Assembly: GCA_963833375.1 (NCBI GenBank)
Contig: CAWHXR010000010.1
Location: 372,001-436,000 of the forward strand
Source: DASUPK01 sp963833375
GTDB taxonomy: Bacteria; Actinomycetota; Thermoleophilia; Solirubrobacterales; 70-9
Direction of reading: 5' to 3'
Length of the DNA stretch: 64,000 bases
Shown: positions 9,082 through 17,191 of the stretch, piece after piece
Position numbering within the stretch: position 1 is the first letter of the stretch
Layout of the letters: each line of letters starts with the position of its first letter
The notes under the pieces: model-generated
Seen by the model: the letters and a program-made list of their open reading frames with translations, nothing else
What the model was told of the DNA's origin: nothing
The model's database searches: none
Position numbers and translations under genes: made by a program

Positions 9082-9507
9082 ATGAGACCAGCAGCAAAGA
9101 CGACCTTCGTTCTGATCGCAGTCGCGGCGCTCTGCCTGGGGGCATTCAGCGCCGCCGCAGTGGCCGCAAAGAAGTCGACAGAAGTCATCTTTTTCGCCAA
9201 CAACCCGCAGTTCAACCCGGGTGGCGAGGTGAAAGCGAAGGGCACGCTCCATACGATCACCGCCTGCAAGCCCCAAAGAGTCGTGAAGTTGCAGGTCCTC
9301 GACGCCAACGGCGAGGTGCTCGCGACGATCGACGAGGACGACACCCCGAACAGCAGCGGGAATTGGAAGCTGTCGGGCCACCTGCCGACCAATCTCCCGG
9401 CCGGGACGACCGGGACGAACTCGGTGCGGGTGAAGGTCAAGAAGCGAACCGCCGGCAAGTTCGTCTGCAAGGCGGGCGTTTCGATCTCGGTCCCGATCCC
9501 GCAGTAA
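9082..9507 (+). CDS. Secreted hypothetical protein with Ig-like beta fold
   Basis: 141 residues. N-terminal signal peptide (MRPAAKTTFVLIAVAALCLG then AFSAAAVAA, cleavage probably after AVAA). The mature part alternates beta-prone segments (TEVIFFANN, VVKLQVLDANGEV, VRVKVKKRTAGKFVCKAG) with two cysteines, resembling small extracellular beta-sandwich proteins of soil actinobacteria. RBS GGAGGAGAG just upstream. It sits between a SnoaL leader relic and a SnoaL 3'-tail relic. No function can be assigned. Confidence 0.75.
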   Translation: MRPAAKTTFVLIAVAALCLGAFSAAAVAAKKSTEVIFFANNPQFNPGGEVKAKGTLHTITACKPQRVVKLQVLDANGEVLATIDEDDTPNSSGNWKLSGHLPTNLPAGTTGTNSVRVKVKKRTAGKFVCKAGVSISVPIPQ

Positions 9508-9530
9508 AGAGCCAGGCCGCCGCCGCCGCC

Positions 9531-9584
9531 CTCGAAGCCGCCGGGCTGCGGGAGTAGTCAGAAGTACCGCTTTGGACGAAAAGC
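9531..9584 (+). repeat. SnoaL 3'-tail relic plus hairpin H1
   Basis: 27 bases coding for LEAAGLRE-stop, the C-terminus of SnoaL-like genes, without the rest of the gene, followed by hairpin GCTTT-GGACGA-AAAGC (9569-9584). The same tail-plus-hairpin unit follows the SnoaL genes or relics at 20182 and, on the minus strand, 44782. Confidence 0.65.
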
Positions 9585-10001
9585 AGCGGCTCGCCCCGGA
9601 ACCTAGGCGGCTCGCCGTGCCCTATCGAGATTGGTGCTGCTGCTGCTGCTGCTGCTGCTCTGGCCTGCTCGGGGCTCAGCTTGGCCGGCCGCTGCGGAAG
9701 GTGATTAGGTCGGCGGGGAGCCCAAACCCGAAGGCCCTGGCCGGCCCCTCCCCTCCCCCTGGCCACCCAGCGCGGTGGGGTTCCGATTCGGGTTCGGCAT
9801 TTCGGGAGGGAATCGATCGGGCAACCCCCGCTCGAGCCCGGGGAGGGAGTCCGATGAGGGGGCGGGGCGGTCTGGGTAACCGTGAGGCTGTCGAAGTCAG
9901 GCATGGATCGGGGGATGCGTACCACGGGAGCACCACGCTCCGCCGTCAGAGTCAGCGGGAAGGTGTCGCCGTAGCCCACGGTGGTGACGGTCGTGACCGC
10001 A
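9585..10001. other. Intergenic region with a (TGC)8 microsatellite
   Basis: No convincing gene on either strand. It contains eight tandem TGC triplets at 9635-9658 and a GC-rich, CCCCTCCCC-rich tract around 9745. Open frames here lack a Shine-Dalgarno sequence and protein-like composition. Confidence 0.5.
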
Positions 10002-10526
10002 TCAGTCGTAGAACCAGCGCCTCCGCGGTCCGGTATCGACATGGCGAATGACACCGGTGTTGCGCTGTATTCCGATGCCGCCACCGCCGAACTCGCGGAA
10101 CCAGGGAGCATTCCAGGTGGTGGTGCTCATGCCGGATGGCTTCACCGGATCGACGGCCTGGCCGCGAAGGTGATAGGCGAACGCGCCCCCGATGCAGCGT
10201 TCGTGGCAGCGATTCCGGTAAGCGGAGATGGTGCGGATCGGGATGTCACCCAGCCGGTGCCGGACCCGCTCGACCTTGAACGCGAGTTTCTGCGTTCGGC
10301 GAGGGTAGGGGCTGGCGGTGACCGGACAGCCGCATTGATCGGGGTGAGACTTCCACTCGGCGATCGTGATGTGGGTTGAGTAGCGGCCGTGCTGGCGGAG
10401 GCGTCGCTTGTAGGCCACGGCCCGATCGGGATTGAGGGGGACCGTCCAGGGCCGCAGCCACCAGCTTTTCCACGCCCGGCGGACCCGCCGGTTCTTGACG
10501 TTGCTGATCCATTTCGGGATGGCCAT
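10002..10526 (-). CDS. Peptidase M15/DUF882-like peptidoglycan hydrolase
   Basis: 174 residues. The C-terminal ~85 residues match the zinc D,D-peptidase layout: ISAYRN near residue 99, a GGAFAYHLRGQAVD block (metal His and Asp), then GIGIQRNTGVIRHVDTGPRRRW, where HVD supplies the second metal ligand and RRRW is typical of the M15_3/DUF882 group. The N-terminus is basic with a CGCP pair and no clear signal peptide, which suits a phage- or element-borne endolysin. Probably cleaves peptide cross-links. Flanked by repeats, in the accessory region. Confidence 0.6.
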   Translation of the reverse strand: MAIPKWISNVKNRRVRRAWKSWWLRPWTVPLNPDRAVAYKRRLRQHGRYSTHITIAEWKSHPDQCGCPVTASPYPRRTQKLAFKVERVRHRLGDIPIRTISAYRNRCHERCIGGAFAYHLRGQAVDPVKPSGMSTTTWNAPWFREFGGGGIGIQRNTGVIRHVDTGPRRRWFYD

Positions 10527-10618
10527 TGCGGGTGACAGTCAGGGAAGCGTGTTCAAAGCCTCCCCGATTCGCTTCGAGGGGGCTCCCCCGGCTCCGCCGG
10601 CTCGGTGGCGCGGCTGAC

Positions 10619-10679
10619 CGCTGCTTTGCATGGAAAGGAGCGCTTTCGAGCGAGCGCTCGCTTGCGCGCGAAGGAGGAG
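10619..10679 (+). repeat. 60-bp compound repeat with hairpin H2
   Basis: Hairpin CGCTGCTTT-GCATGG-AAAGGAGCG (one mismatch) followed by GCGCTCGCTT and CGCGCGAAGGAGGAG. The same order and near-identical sequence recurs inverted at 22133-22197, so the repeat unit is longer than the hairpin alone. Confidence 0.65.
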
Positions 10680-10816
10680 TCATGCGCCAGAAGATCAATC
10701 CGTCGAGCGAGACCAATCTCGCTTGGAGGACCACCAGATGCCGTAACCGATGGTCCTGGGCCGGGATTGCGCGCGCGACCCCCCTGTGGTAGGCATTGCA
10801 CTGGCAACGCAGCCGT

Positions 10817-12421
10817 ATGAAGCACACAGGGACGCCCACCCGCGCAAGAAAGCTCACCAGGGCCAGCCGTCTGCTGGCGTTCGCGCTTGCCCTCGGCGTT
10901 TCACTTCCCTTCACCGCCGCGGCGTCGGCCCGCGTCCTGCGCGTGGCCCAGAGCCATTCGCCGGGGGCTGCCGCGGCCCAGTTCAGCTCGATCCAGGCCG
11001 CGGTCGACGCCGCCCGCCCCGGAGATTGGATCCTGATCGCGCCCGGCGATTACCACGAGCGCGGCGACTACACGACCCACAGGCCGACCGACGAGGCCGG
11101 CGCCGGCGTCCTCATCACGACACCCGACATCCACCTGCGCGGCCTCGACCGCAACGATGTGGTCGTCGACGGGACCAAGCCGGGCTCGCCGAAGTGCTCC
11201 TCGGCCGCCGGCGACCAGGACTTCGGGCCGAACGGGCTGGGCCGCAACGGGGTCGAGGTGTTCAAGGCCGACGGTGTGAGCGTGGAGAACCTCACAGCCT
11301 GCAACTTCCTGAATGGCTCGGGCGAGGGCGGCAACCAGATCTGGTTCAACGGCGGCGACGGCAGCGGCCAGATCGGCATGGGACCGTTCCTGGGCGACTA
11401 CCTGTCGGCAACCTCGACCTTCTACGGCGGCTCCAGCGCACCCGCCGGCACCTACGGGATCTTCACCTCGAACTCGGGAGGGTCGGGGGTGATCAACCAC
11501 TCCTATGCCAGCAACATGAACGACGCCAGCTACTACATCGGCGCCTGCCCCGACTGCAACCAGGTCCTCACCAACTCTCAGGCCGAGGGAAGCGCTCTGG
11601 GCTACTCCGGCACCAACTCGGGCGGCCACCTGGTGATCGAGAACTCCGAGTGGGACCTCAACAACACCGGCATCGTCACCAACTCGCAGAACAACGACGA
11701 CGCGCCCTCGCCGCAGGTGGGCCTCTGCCCCGGCAGCACGACCCAGTCCTGCACGACCTTCCGCAACAACTACATCCACGACAACAACAACCCCAACGTG
11801 CCGATGGCGGGCAGCGCTTCATTTGGCCCGCCCGGCACCGGCATGGTCGTCTCGGGCGGGCGGTTCGACACCGTCACCCAGAACCAGGTCACCAACAACG
11901 GTGCCTGGGGGATCTTGCTCGCGCCGTACCCGGATGCCACCCCGGACCCGCTCGACACGGCGTCGCACTGCGAGGGCGGGATCCTCGACTTCGTCGTCGC
12001 CTGCTACTACGACGACTGGGGCAACGAGGTCTCCAACAACTCGCTGAGCGGCAACGGGTTCTTCGGCAACCCGACCAACGGCGACCTCGCCGAGATTTCG
12101 GAACCCCACGATCCCGGCAACTGCTGGCACGGCAACTTCCATCCCGATGCCAGCCCGGTCACCAGCACGCCCGCCGACCTCCAGGTCACCCACGCGACCT
12201 GCGGCATACCCAACATGGGGGCCGGCCTCGGCGACCCGCTGACGGCCCAGGTGATCTGCGCCACGCAGGCTTTCGGGCCGTGCCCGCCGCAACCTGGCAT
12301 GAGCTATCCGCGCCCGACCAACGTTCAGATGCTGCCCCTGCCGCCGCAGACCTCGATGCCCTCGCCGTGTGCCGGGGTCCCCAACAACCCGTGGTGCAGG
12401 AACCCGCACGGCGCCGGCTAG
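10817..12421 (+). CDS. Secreted right-handed parallel beta-helix protein
   Basis: 534 residues from the second ATG (MKHTGTPTRARK), which gives a standard basic signal-peptide N-terminus; cleavage expected near TAAASA. The start of the mature region (FSSIQAAVDAARPGDWILIAPGDYHE) is the classic beginning of pectate-lyase/NosD-type beta helices, followed by Asn-rich turns (VSVENLTACNF, LVIENSEWDLNNTGIVTN, FRNNYIHDNNNPN, VSNNSLSGNGFFGN). Eleven or more cysteines suggest disulfides outside the cell. Catalytic residues cannot be picked out; likely a polysaccharide-binding or -cleaving surface protein. Confidence 0.8.
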   Translation: MKHTGTPTRARKLTRASRLLAFALALGVSLPFTAAASARVLRVAQSHSPGAAAAQFSSIQAAVDAARPGDWILIAPGDYHERGDYTTHRPTDEAGAGVLITTPDIHLRGLDRNDVVVDGTKPGSPKCSSAAGDQDFGPNGLGRNGVEVFKADGVSVENLTACNFLNGSGEGGNQIWFNGGDGSGQIGMGPFLGDYLSATSTFYGGSSAPAGTYGIFTSNSGGSGVINHSYASNMNDASYYIGACPDCNQVLTNSQAEGSALGYSGTNSGGHLVIENSEWDLNNTGIVTNSQNNDDAPSPQVGLCPGSTTQSCTTFRNNYIHDNNNPNVPMAGSASFGPPGTGMVVSGGRFDTVTQNQVTNNGAWGILLAPYPDATPDPLDTASHCEGGILDFVVACYYDDWGNEVSNNSLSGNGFFGNPTNGDLAEISEPHDPGNCWHGNFHPDASPVTSTPADLQVTHATCGIPNMGAGLGDPLTAQVICATQAFGPCPPQPGMSYPRPTNVQMLPLPPQTSMPSPCAGVPNNPWCRNPHGAG

Positions 12422-12443
12422 CGCAGCGCCTGATCGATCGCAG

Positions 12444-12471
12444 ACCGCCGCTTTGCATGGAAAGCGGCGGT
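12444..12471. repeat. Hairpin repeat H3
   Basis: Perfect 11-bp stem ACCGCCGCTTT / AAAGCGGCGGT with loop GCATGG, between the beta-helix gene and the SnoaL-like gene. Could also end the upstream transcript. Confidence 0.75.
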
Positions 12472-12484
12472 TTCGGTCAGTCGC

Positions 12485-12504
12485 GAGATACTGCGCGGGC
12501 GATG
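12485..12504 (+). promoter_or_regulatory. Conserved SnoaL leader; possible leaderless promoter -10
   Basis: GAGATACTGCGCGGGCGATG, conserved at 9019 and (18/20) at 19790. GATACT resembles an actinobacterial -10 element and lies 9 bases before the ATG, which would place transcription start at or near the start codon. No Shine-Dalgarno sequence is present. Inference from conservation and spacing only. Confidence 0.4.
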
Positions 12505-12918
12505 TCGCAGGAGAACGTCGAGCTCGCGCAGCGCCTGTACGAGATATTCGTCGAGAAGGGAGTCAATGAGCAGGCAGCCCTCGCGATGATCGAGGCCGGT
12601 CTTGTCGAACCGGGCGCAGAGGTCGACTTTCGGACTGCCTATCCGGACGGCAAGGCGTGGCGTTTCGAAGACATGGCGAAGTTCTTCGATGCCCAGCCGT
12701 GGGGTCGTTCCATGCGCTTCGAGGCGGAGTCGTTCAGGGGCGTTGGCGACGACCGCGTGCTCGTGTTCGTGCGGGCTCACGGCGTCGGCGGCGGAAGCGG
12801 GGTGGAGGTCGAGGGGCGCTTTGCGCACCTCGGAACGTTCCGAGGGAGCCGGCTCGTGCGCATCGAGGTCTATACCGACCGCAGCAAGGCGCTCGAAGCC
12901 GCCGGGCTGTCGGAGTAG
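12502..12918 (+). CDS. SnoaL-like/NTF2-fold protein (MSQENV family)
   Basis: 138 residues: MSQENVELAQRLYEIF start, FEAESFRGVGDDRVLVFVRAHG core strand, and the family tail KALEAAGLSE. Small alpha/beta cone (SnoaL/NTF2) fold; members range from cyclases and isomerases to proteins without known activity, so the substrate is unknown. Start set by the MSQENV consensus and the conserved leader. Its last 21 bases are repeated exactly at 13254-13274 beyond the next small gene. Confidence 0.85.
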   Translation: MSQENVELAQRLYEIFVEKGVNEQAALAMIEAGLVEPGAEVDFRTAYPDGKAWRFEDMAKFFDAQPWGRSMRFEAESFRGVGDDRVLVFVRAHGVGGGSGVEVEGRFAHLGTFRGSRLVRIEVYTDRSKALEAAGLSE

Positions 12919-13049
12919 CGTCACGCATCTATTCAGCAAGTGAGGGAGCGGCCGCGCCCTTGAAACCTGAGTGAATAGGGTTGCGCTCTAGCCCGGATGC
13001 GACTTTGTTCGCTCCGCAAGCGACGTAGACCCAGCAAGGAGAGCCAGAT

Positions 13050-13232
13050 ATGCCGCCACTAGCTGTCAGCGCCGGAGCATGGGTTGGTCTCGGGATCCTG
13101 TACTTCGTTCTCCTCCTGACACTGGGCATCATCTCCATCCGGAAGGGCCACTGGGTCATGTTCCTCATAGGGATCGTCTTTCCGCTGTTTTGGCTGATTG
13201 GGGCTCTGATGCCGGCCCGTCAACCTGAGTAG
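13050..13232 (+). CDS. Small two-helix membrane protein
   Basis: 60 residues; two hydrophobic helices (about 10-27 and 34-52) around a RKGHW turn. RBS AAGGAGAG is 9 bases upstream. The gene lies inside a 335-bp segment bracketed by two exact 21-bp copies of the SnoaL 3' end (12898-12918, 13254-13274). Resembles short superinfection-immunity or DUF-type membrane proteins; function unknown. Confidence 0.65.
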   Translation: MPPLAVSAGAWVGLGILYFVLLLTLGIISIRKGHWVMFLIGIVFPLFWLIGALMPARQPE

Positions 13233-13253
13233 CAGCGCCAAAGGGGGGGACAC

Positions 13254-13294
13254 GCCGCCGGGCTGTCGGAGTAGCCGCTTTGGACGAGAAGCGG
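13254..13294 (+). repeat. Second SnoaL 3'-tail copy plus hairpin H4
   Basis: 21 bases identical to the end of the SnoaL-like gene (12898-12918), followed directly by hairpin CCGCTT-TGGACGAG-AAGCGG. Confidence 0.7.
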
Positions 13295-13389
13295 GGGTCT
13301 CGAAAATCGCACCTTTAAGCGTTGAGGGGGGCAACGCCCGAGACTCGCACGCGATTGAATCGGGTGACCGATTATGGGCTCTCTCCGCC

Positions 13390-14037
13390 TCAGGAAGAGC
13401 GGGCGAAGAGGCGAAGGAAGAACAGGAAGATATTGAGGACGTCGAGAAATATCCCCGCTGCCAGCGGGATTGCCTCGTCGGCGCCAGCCCGGCGGAGGCG
13501 ATTGAAGTCAATGACGGTGTAGAGCCCGAAGATCGCAAGGCCGGCCAGCGACCAGGCGGCATACACGGCGGGAATGTGGACGAAGATCAGCACGATGCCC
13601 GCGCCCAACAGCGCCAGGAGCAGCACGAAGGCGATCCGGTAGAGGAACGAGAGGTCGCGGCGAACCGCGTATCCCCCGGATCCGAGGACCGCAACGAACA
13701 GCGCCGTGGCCCCGAACGCCTGACGGACCGCCGTCGGGTCGGTCTTCGAGTAGTAGTTGACGGTGGTCGCGACGCTCCCACCGATCAGCAGCCCGAAGGC
13801 GAACAGCAGCGTCAACGCCAGGCCGGTCTGGCCGCGGGCGTTGGCCGCGTGCAAGCCGATCAAGCAGCCGAGGGAGAGCAGCCAGGCGATGAACCAGCCC
13901 GGGCCGCCCAGCCCTCGCCCCAGCCAGACCCCGAGGGTTGCGAAACCTACGGTCAAGGCAACGAGCGCCATGACGCGGCCGAAGAGAGCGGGAGTCGAGA
14001 CCGTCGCCGGGCGTTCTGGGTAGGCGATTGCCGTCAC
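13390..14037 (-). CDS. Bax inhibitor-1/YccA-like multi-pass membrane protein
   Basis: About 215 residues with seven hydrophobic helices. The last two, IFGLYTVIDFNRLRRAGADE and IPLAAGIFLDVLNIFLFFLR, match the C-terminal signature of bacterial Bax-inhibitor-1 proteins (YccA/YbhL), where the Asp residues gate a Ca2+ leak. The GTG at 14037 is preferred because AGTAGGG lies upstream and the further extension translates the hairpin repeat; GTG at 14046 is an alternative. Confidence 0.75.
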   Translation of the reverse strand: MTAIAYPERPATVSTPALFGRVMALVALTVGFATLGVWLGRGLGGPGWFIAWLLSLGCLIGLHAANARGQTGLALTLLFAFGLLIGGSVATTVNYYSKTDPTAVRQAFGATALFVAVLGSGGYAVRRDLSFLYRIAFVLLLALLGAGIVLIFVHIPAVYAAWSLAGLAIFGLYTVIDFNRLRRAGADEAIPLAAGIFLDVLNIFLFFLRLFARSS

Positions 14038-14115
14038 CGGGCCCACCCTACTTAGGTTCGAACTCGTTCGAACTCGTCTCACGTAGGCGTGCGCAGGCCG
14101 TGTCGTCTCACACCG

Positions 14116-14155
14116 GCTTTGAACGAAAAGCGGCGCTTTGCATGGAAAGGAGCGC
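14116..14155. repeat. Tandem hairpin repeats H5a and H5b
   Basis: GCTTT-GAACGA-AAAGC (14116-14131) followed at once by GCGCTTT-GCATGG-AAAGGAGCGC (14133-14155, two extra bases in the right arm): two versions of the repeat side by side between divergent genes. Confidence 0.65.
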
Positions 14156-14222
14156 TTGAGACGCCCCTTGAGTGAATAGTGTGCCCGAGCACCGCCATTA
14201 ACCATGCCACTGGAGGAAAGCC

Positions 14223-14615
14223 ATGGTTCTCGCTGACTACACCTTCGGCCAGGGATTGCTCACGGTGCTGGAGATCTTTCTCTTTGCCGCCTGGCTGATG
14301 GTGCTCTTCACGATCTTCGCCGACCTGTTCCGCGATCACGAGATGTCCGGATGGGGGAAGGCCGCCTGGGTTCTCTTCCTGGTCTTTGTGCCTTTCCTGG
14401 CGGCGCTGATCTATCTGATCGCGCGCGGTAGCGGCATGCGCGAGCGAGCCCTCGCCCAGCAGCAAGCGGCCCAGAAGCAGCTCGACGCCTATGTCCAGCA
14501 GACCGCCGGCGGTGGCTCCACCGCCGATGAGCTCACCAAGCTGGCGAAGCTCCACGACGACAAGAAGATCTCGGACCAGGAGTACGAACGGTCCAAGGCC
14601 AAGATCGTCGGCTAG
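14223..14615 (+). CDS. PLDc_N/SHOCT-domain membrane protein
   Basis: 130 residues: two transmembrane helices (about 14-36 and 48-69) of the PLDc_N type, a helical linker rich in Ala/Gln, and a C-terminal SHOCT motif (LTKLAKLHDDKKISDQEYER). Strong RBS TGGAGGAAA. Such proteins are common in actinobacteria, with no firm function; SHOCT is thought to mediate oligomerisation. Followed 72 bp later by the amphi-Trp gene on the same strand. Confidence 0.8.
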   Translation: MVLADYTFGQGLLTVLEIFLFAAWLMVLFTIFADLFRDHEMSGWGKAAWVLFLVFVPFLAALIYLIARGSGMRERALAQQQAAQKQLDAYVQQTAGGGSTADELTKLAKLHDDKKISDQEYERSKAKIVG

Positions 14616-14687
14616 GCGAAGGCCGGGGACGCACTGAACGCAACGGGCCACGACGGATTGGAATGCCACGAGAACGAAGGAGGACCA

Positions 14688-14906
14688 ATGGACATCCTGG
14701 AGATCGAGAGCAAGGAGACGATGTCTCGCGAGGAGGCCGCCGCGCGGCTGCGTGCCTTCGCGGACACGCTCGCCCGCAACAACGACATCGAATTTGAGCG
14801 CGGTGGGATGCACATGAAGGTCCACGTTCCGGACGAGATTCACGTGAAGGTGGAGCTCGAGCTAGAGACCGACGAGCGCGAGCTGGAGATCGAGCTGACC
14901 TGGTGA
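14688..14906 (+). CDS. Amphi-Trp domain protein
   Basis: 72 residues: MSREEAAARLRAFADTLARN helix, then four alternating strands (IEFERGGMHMKVHVPDEIHV, KVELELET, ELEIELTW) ending in the signature tryptophan. Start at the ATG behind GGAGG (14677-14685); the 10-codon upstream extension lacks an RBS. Role unknown; often next to membrane or stress genes. Confidence 0.8.
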   Translation: MDILEIESKETMSREEAAARLRAFADTLARNNDIEFERGGMHMKVHVPDEIHVKVELELETDERELEIELTW

Positions 14907-14955
14907 CCCTCCCCAGATTGGCCGCCTCTCCTCGCTTAGAGGTGTGATTTCAGAA

Positions 14956-14981
14956 GCGCTGCTTTGCATGGAAAGCAGCGC
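14956..14981. repeat. Hairpin repeat H6
   Basis: Perfect 10-bp stem GCGCTGCTTT / AAAGCAGCGC with loop GCATGG, 50 bases after the amphi-Trp gene and before the SulP gene. Confidence 0.75.
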
Positions 14982-15060
14982 CTTCGAGCTCGGCGTCCCA
15001 TTCCACGTACTTGTCCGCACAGCGGCTGGAGGGTAGGTTGGCTATCGCCGGTAAGGCTCT

Positions 15061-16746
15061 GTGAGCCACTTGTTTCCATCGCTGAGGAACTACCAGCGCG
15101 ACTGGGTTCGCAGCGACGTAGTTGCCGGGCTGACGGTCTGGGCCGTGCTCGTGCCCTCGGCGCTGGCTTACGCGACGATCGCTGGGGTCCCGCCCGTCGT
15201 CGGCCTCTATGCGGCGCCGGCGGCGTTGATTCTCTACGCGGCTCTCGGCAGCTCGCGGCAACTGATCACCGGGCCATCCGCTGCCGCGGCGGCGCTTTCG
15301 GCTGCGGTTGTTGGGAACGCCGTTGCAGGCAACGGGGGGCAGTTCGTTGCGACGACGGCTGCGCTCGCGATCTGCGTCGGACTCGCCGCGTTGATCGCCG
15401 GCGTCTTGCGCCTCGGGTTTCTGGCGAGCTTCGTTTCCGAACCCGTGCTCAAGGGGTTCATCGTCGGCTTGGCGCTGACAGTCATGGTCGGCCAGATCCC
15501 GAGGCTGTTCGGAGTCGAGTCCGGCAGCGGTGACTTCTTCGAGAGGGTTTGGGACTTTCTGATCAACATCGATGGGACCGATGGCACCACGCTACTCGTC
15601 GGAATCGGATCGCTCGCCGTGCTGTTCGGGGTTCCTCGAGTCGCACCGGTGATCCCGGGGCCGCTGGCGGCCGTGGTCCTGGGAGTCGGCGCCGTTGAAC
15701 TCTTCGGCCTCGACGCCCACGGGGTGGCGATCGTGGGCTCCATCGCCCCCGGCCTGCCTTCGCTGTCAGTCCCGGACGTCAGTCTCGACCGCTTCGGGGG
15801 TCTAACAGCTGCAGCTCTGGGGGTGATGCTGATCGGTTTTGCGGAGAGCCTGGGGACCGCCAAGACCTATGCCCAGCGGGACAATCGGCAGATCGACCCG
15901 AACCGTGAGCTGATTGGCCTCGGCGTGGCGAACCTCGGCGCTGGGATATCCGCGGGGTTCGCGGTCAACGGAAGCCTGTCCAAGACGGCGGTGAACCGCA
16001 CCGCCGGCGGGCAGACGCAACTCGTCGGGCTCATCGCCGCCGGTCTGACGATGATCACACTGCTCTTTCTCACGGGCTTTTTCGAAAGCCTGCCCGAGGC
16101 GACCCTGGCGGCCATTGTGATCGTCGCCCTGATCGACTTGATCGACTTCTCGGCGCTACGCGACTTCTATCGGGTCTACAGCGTCCGGCTCGGCCGAGCC
16201 TACGGATTTGCGGCTCGGGCGGACTTCATTGCATCGGTCGCCGCGATGCTCGGGGTGATGATCTTCGGAATCCTGGCGGGGCTGTTCATCGGAGTGCTGA
16301 TCTCGCTCCTCTTGCTCCTCTACCGTGCCTCGCGGCCGCCTGTGACAGAGCTGGGGAGAGTCCCCGGCCCGAGTGGTCACTTCTCGGATCTCGATCGGCA
16401 TCCGGACAACCGGCGTGTCGAAGGAATCGCGGTGCTGAGGATCGAGGGCGGGCTGTTCTTCGCCAATGCCGAGCCGGTTGCGCGTGAGATCCGCGGCACG
16501 GCGAGGCGCGCCGACGTTCACACCATCGTTATCGACGCGGAGACGGTCCCGTTCATCGATGTGACGGCTGCGCAGGTCCTCGACCAGGTGGCGCGAGAAC
16601 TGGGGGCTGATGGCGTCCGCGTGGTGATCGCCCGAAACGTCGGTCAGGTTCGCGATGTCATCCACGCCGCTCCGGGCGATTCGGTTCTTGATGCCGCGTA
16701 TCCCACCGTCGACCAGGCTGTGAAGCACGTTGTCGCGGAGGGATAA
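15061..16746 (+). CDS. SulP/SLC26 family anion transporter with STAS domain
   Basis: 561 residues, GTG start (VSHLFPSLRNYQRDWVRSD, the usual amphipathic entry to TM1). The core holds about 12-14 helices with conserved AVLVPSALAYATIAGVPPV (TM1) and GAGISAGFAVNGSLSKTAVN. The STAS domain (about 445-560) contains VEGIAVLRIEGGLFFANAEP and VIDAETVPFIDVTAAQVLDQ. Likely moves sulfate, bicarbonate or a carboxylate; the substrate cannot be read from sequence. Flanked by hairpin repeats H6 and H7. Confidence 0.9.
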   Translation: MSHLFPSLRNYQRDWVRSDVVAGLTVWAVLVPSALAYATIAGVPPVVGLYAAPAALILYAALGSSRQLITGPSAAAAALSAAVVGNAVAGNGGQFVATTAALAICVGLAALIAGVLRLGFLASFVSEPVLKGFIVGLALTVMVGQIPRLFGVESGSGDFFERVWDFLINIDGTDGTTLLVGIGSLAVLFGVPRVAPVIPGPLAAVVLGVGAVELFGLDAHGVAIVGSIAPGLPSLSVPDVSLDRFGGLTAAALGVMLIGFAESLGTAKTYAQRDNRQIDPNRELIGLGVANLGAGISAGFAVNGSLSKTAVNRTAGGQTQLVGLIAAGLTMITLLFLTGFFESLPEATLAAIVIVALIDLIDFSALRDFYRVYSVRLGRAYGFAARADFIASVAAMLGVMIFGILAGLFIGVLISLLLLLYRASRPPVTELGRVPGPSGHFSDLDRHPDNRRVEGIAVLRIEGGLFFANAEPVAREIRGTARRADVHTIVIDAETVPFIDVTAAQVLDQVARELGADGVRVVIARNVGQVRDVIHAAPGDSVLDAAYPTVDQAVKHVVAEG

Positions 16747-17191
16747 CGGGGCGCACCGTGGTCCCCGCTCGATCCGGTCATCCATCGCGCGGCGGATTGC
16801 TGCTTTGCATGGAAAGCGGCACTCCGTCGAGGGCTCTGAGGCGGAGAACGTCCGGGAACGGTCGGGTACGAAAGTCCTGCAATTCGGCGGCTTCCGGCCG
16901 ATCTGCTTACCCACGAAAACCCTCCCGATCCCGACCTGATGTACCCATTCTGTACCCATCTTTTCCGGCTGAGCCCGCGGCCTAGGATGGGGATATGGCA
17001 CGGAATGCGGAAGCACGAGTCGACTCAGGGCAGACCCGAGCGACCGTCCTCACCGCCCTCGGCGACAGCGACGTCGAGATCCGCAACCCAGAACATAGGT
17101 GGAACGCCTAAGGCGCGGTTGTGCGGCTCAGCGCCGGCGCTTCTTCTACTTGCTTCTACTTGCGGGCCCGAGAGTGGTGGTGCCTGTGGCG
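16747..17191. other. Intergenic region with hairpin H7
   Basis: Holds hairpin TGCTGCTTT-GCATGG-AAAGCGGCA (16798-16821, one G-T pair). A duplicated TGTACCCAT-type word lies at 16939-16960. A 38-codon open frame from the ATG at 16995 has no clear RBS and no recognised homology. No gene is called. Confidence 0.5.
16798..16821. repeat. Hairpin repeat H7
   Basis: 9-bp stem (one G-T wobble) around loop GCATGG, 51 bases after the SulP stop. Confidence 0.7.

Noticed and set aside
8886..9557. Long open frame from a SnoaL leader relic to the SnoaL tail
   Set aside because: The middle translates the secreted-protein gene in the wrong frame; only the ends are SnoaL-like.
9635..9658. Tandem TGC repeats considered as a CRISPR or regulatory array
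   Set aside because: Pure trinucleotide microsatellite without spacers.
16995..17111. 38-codon open frame after SulP
   Set aside because: No clear RBS, no recognised homology, and length expected by chance in this base composition.
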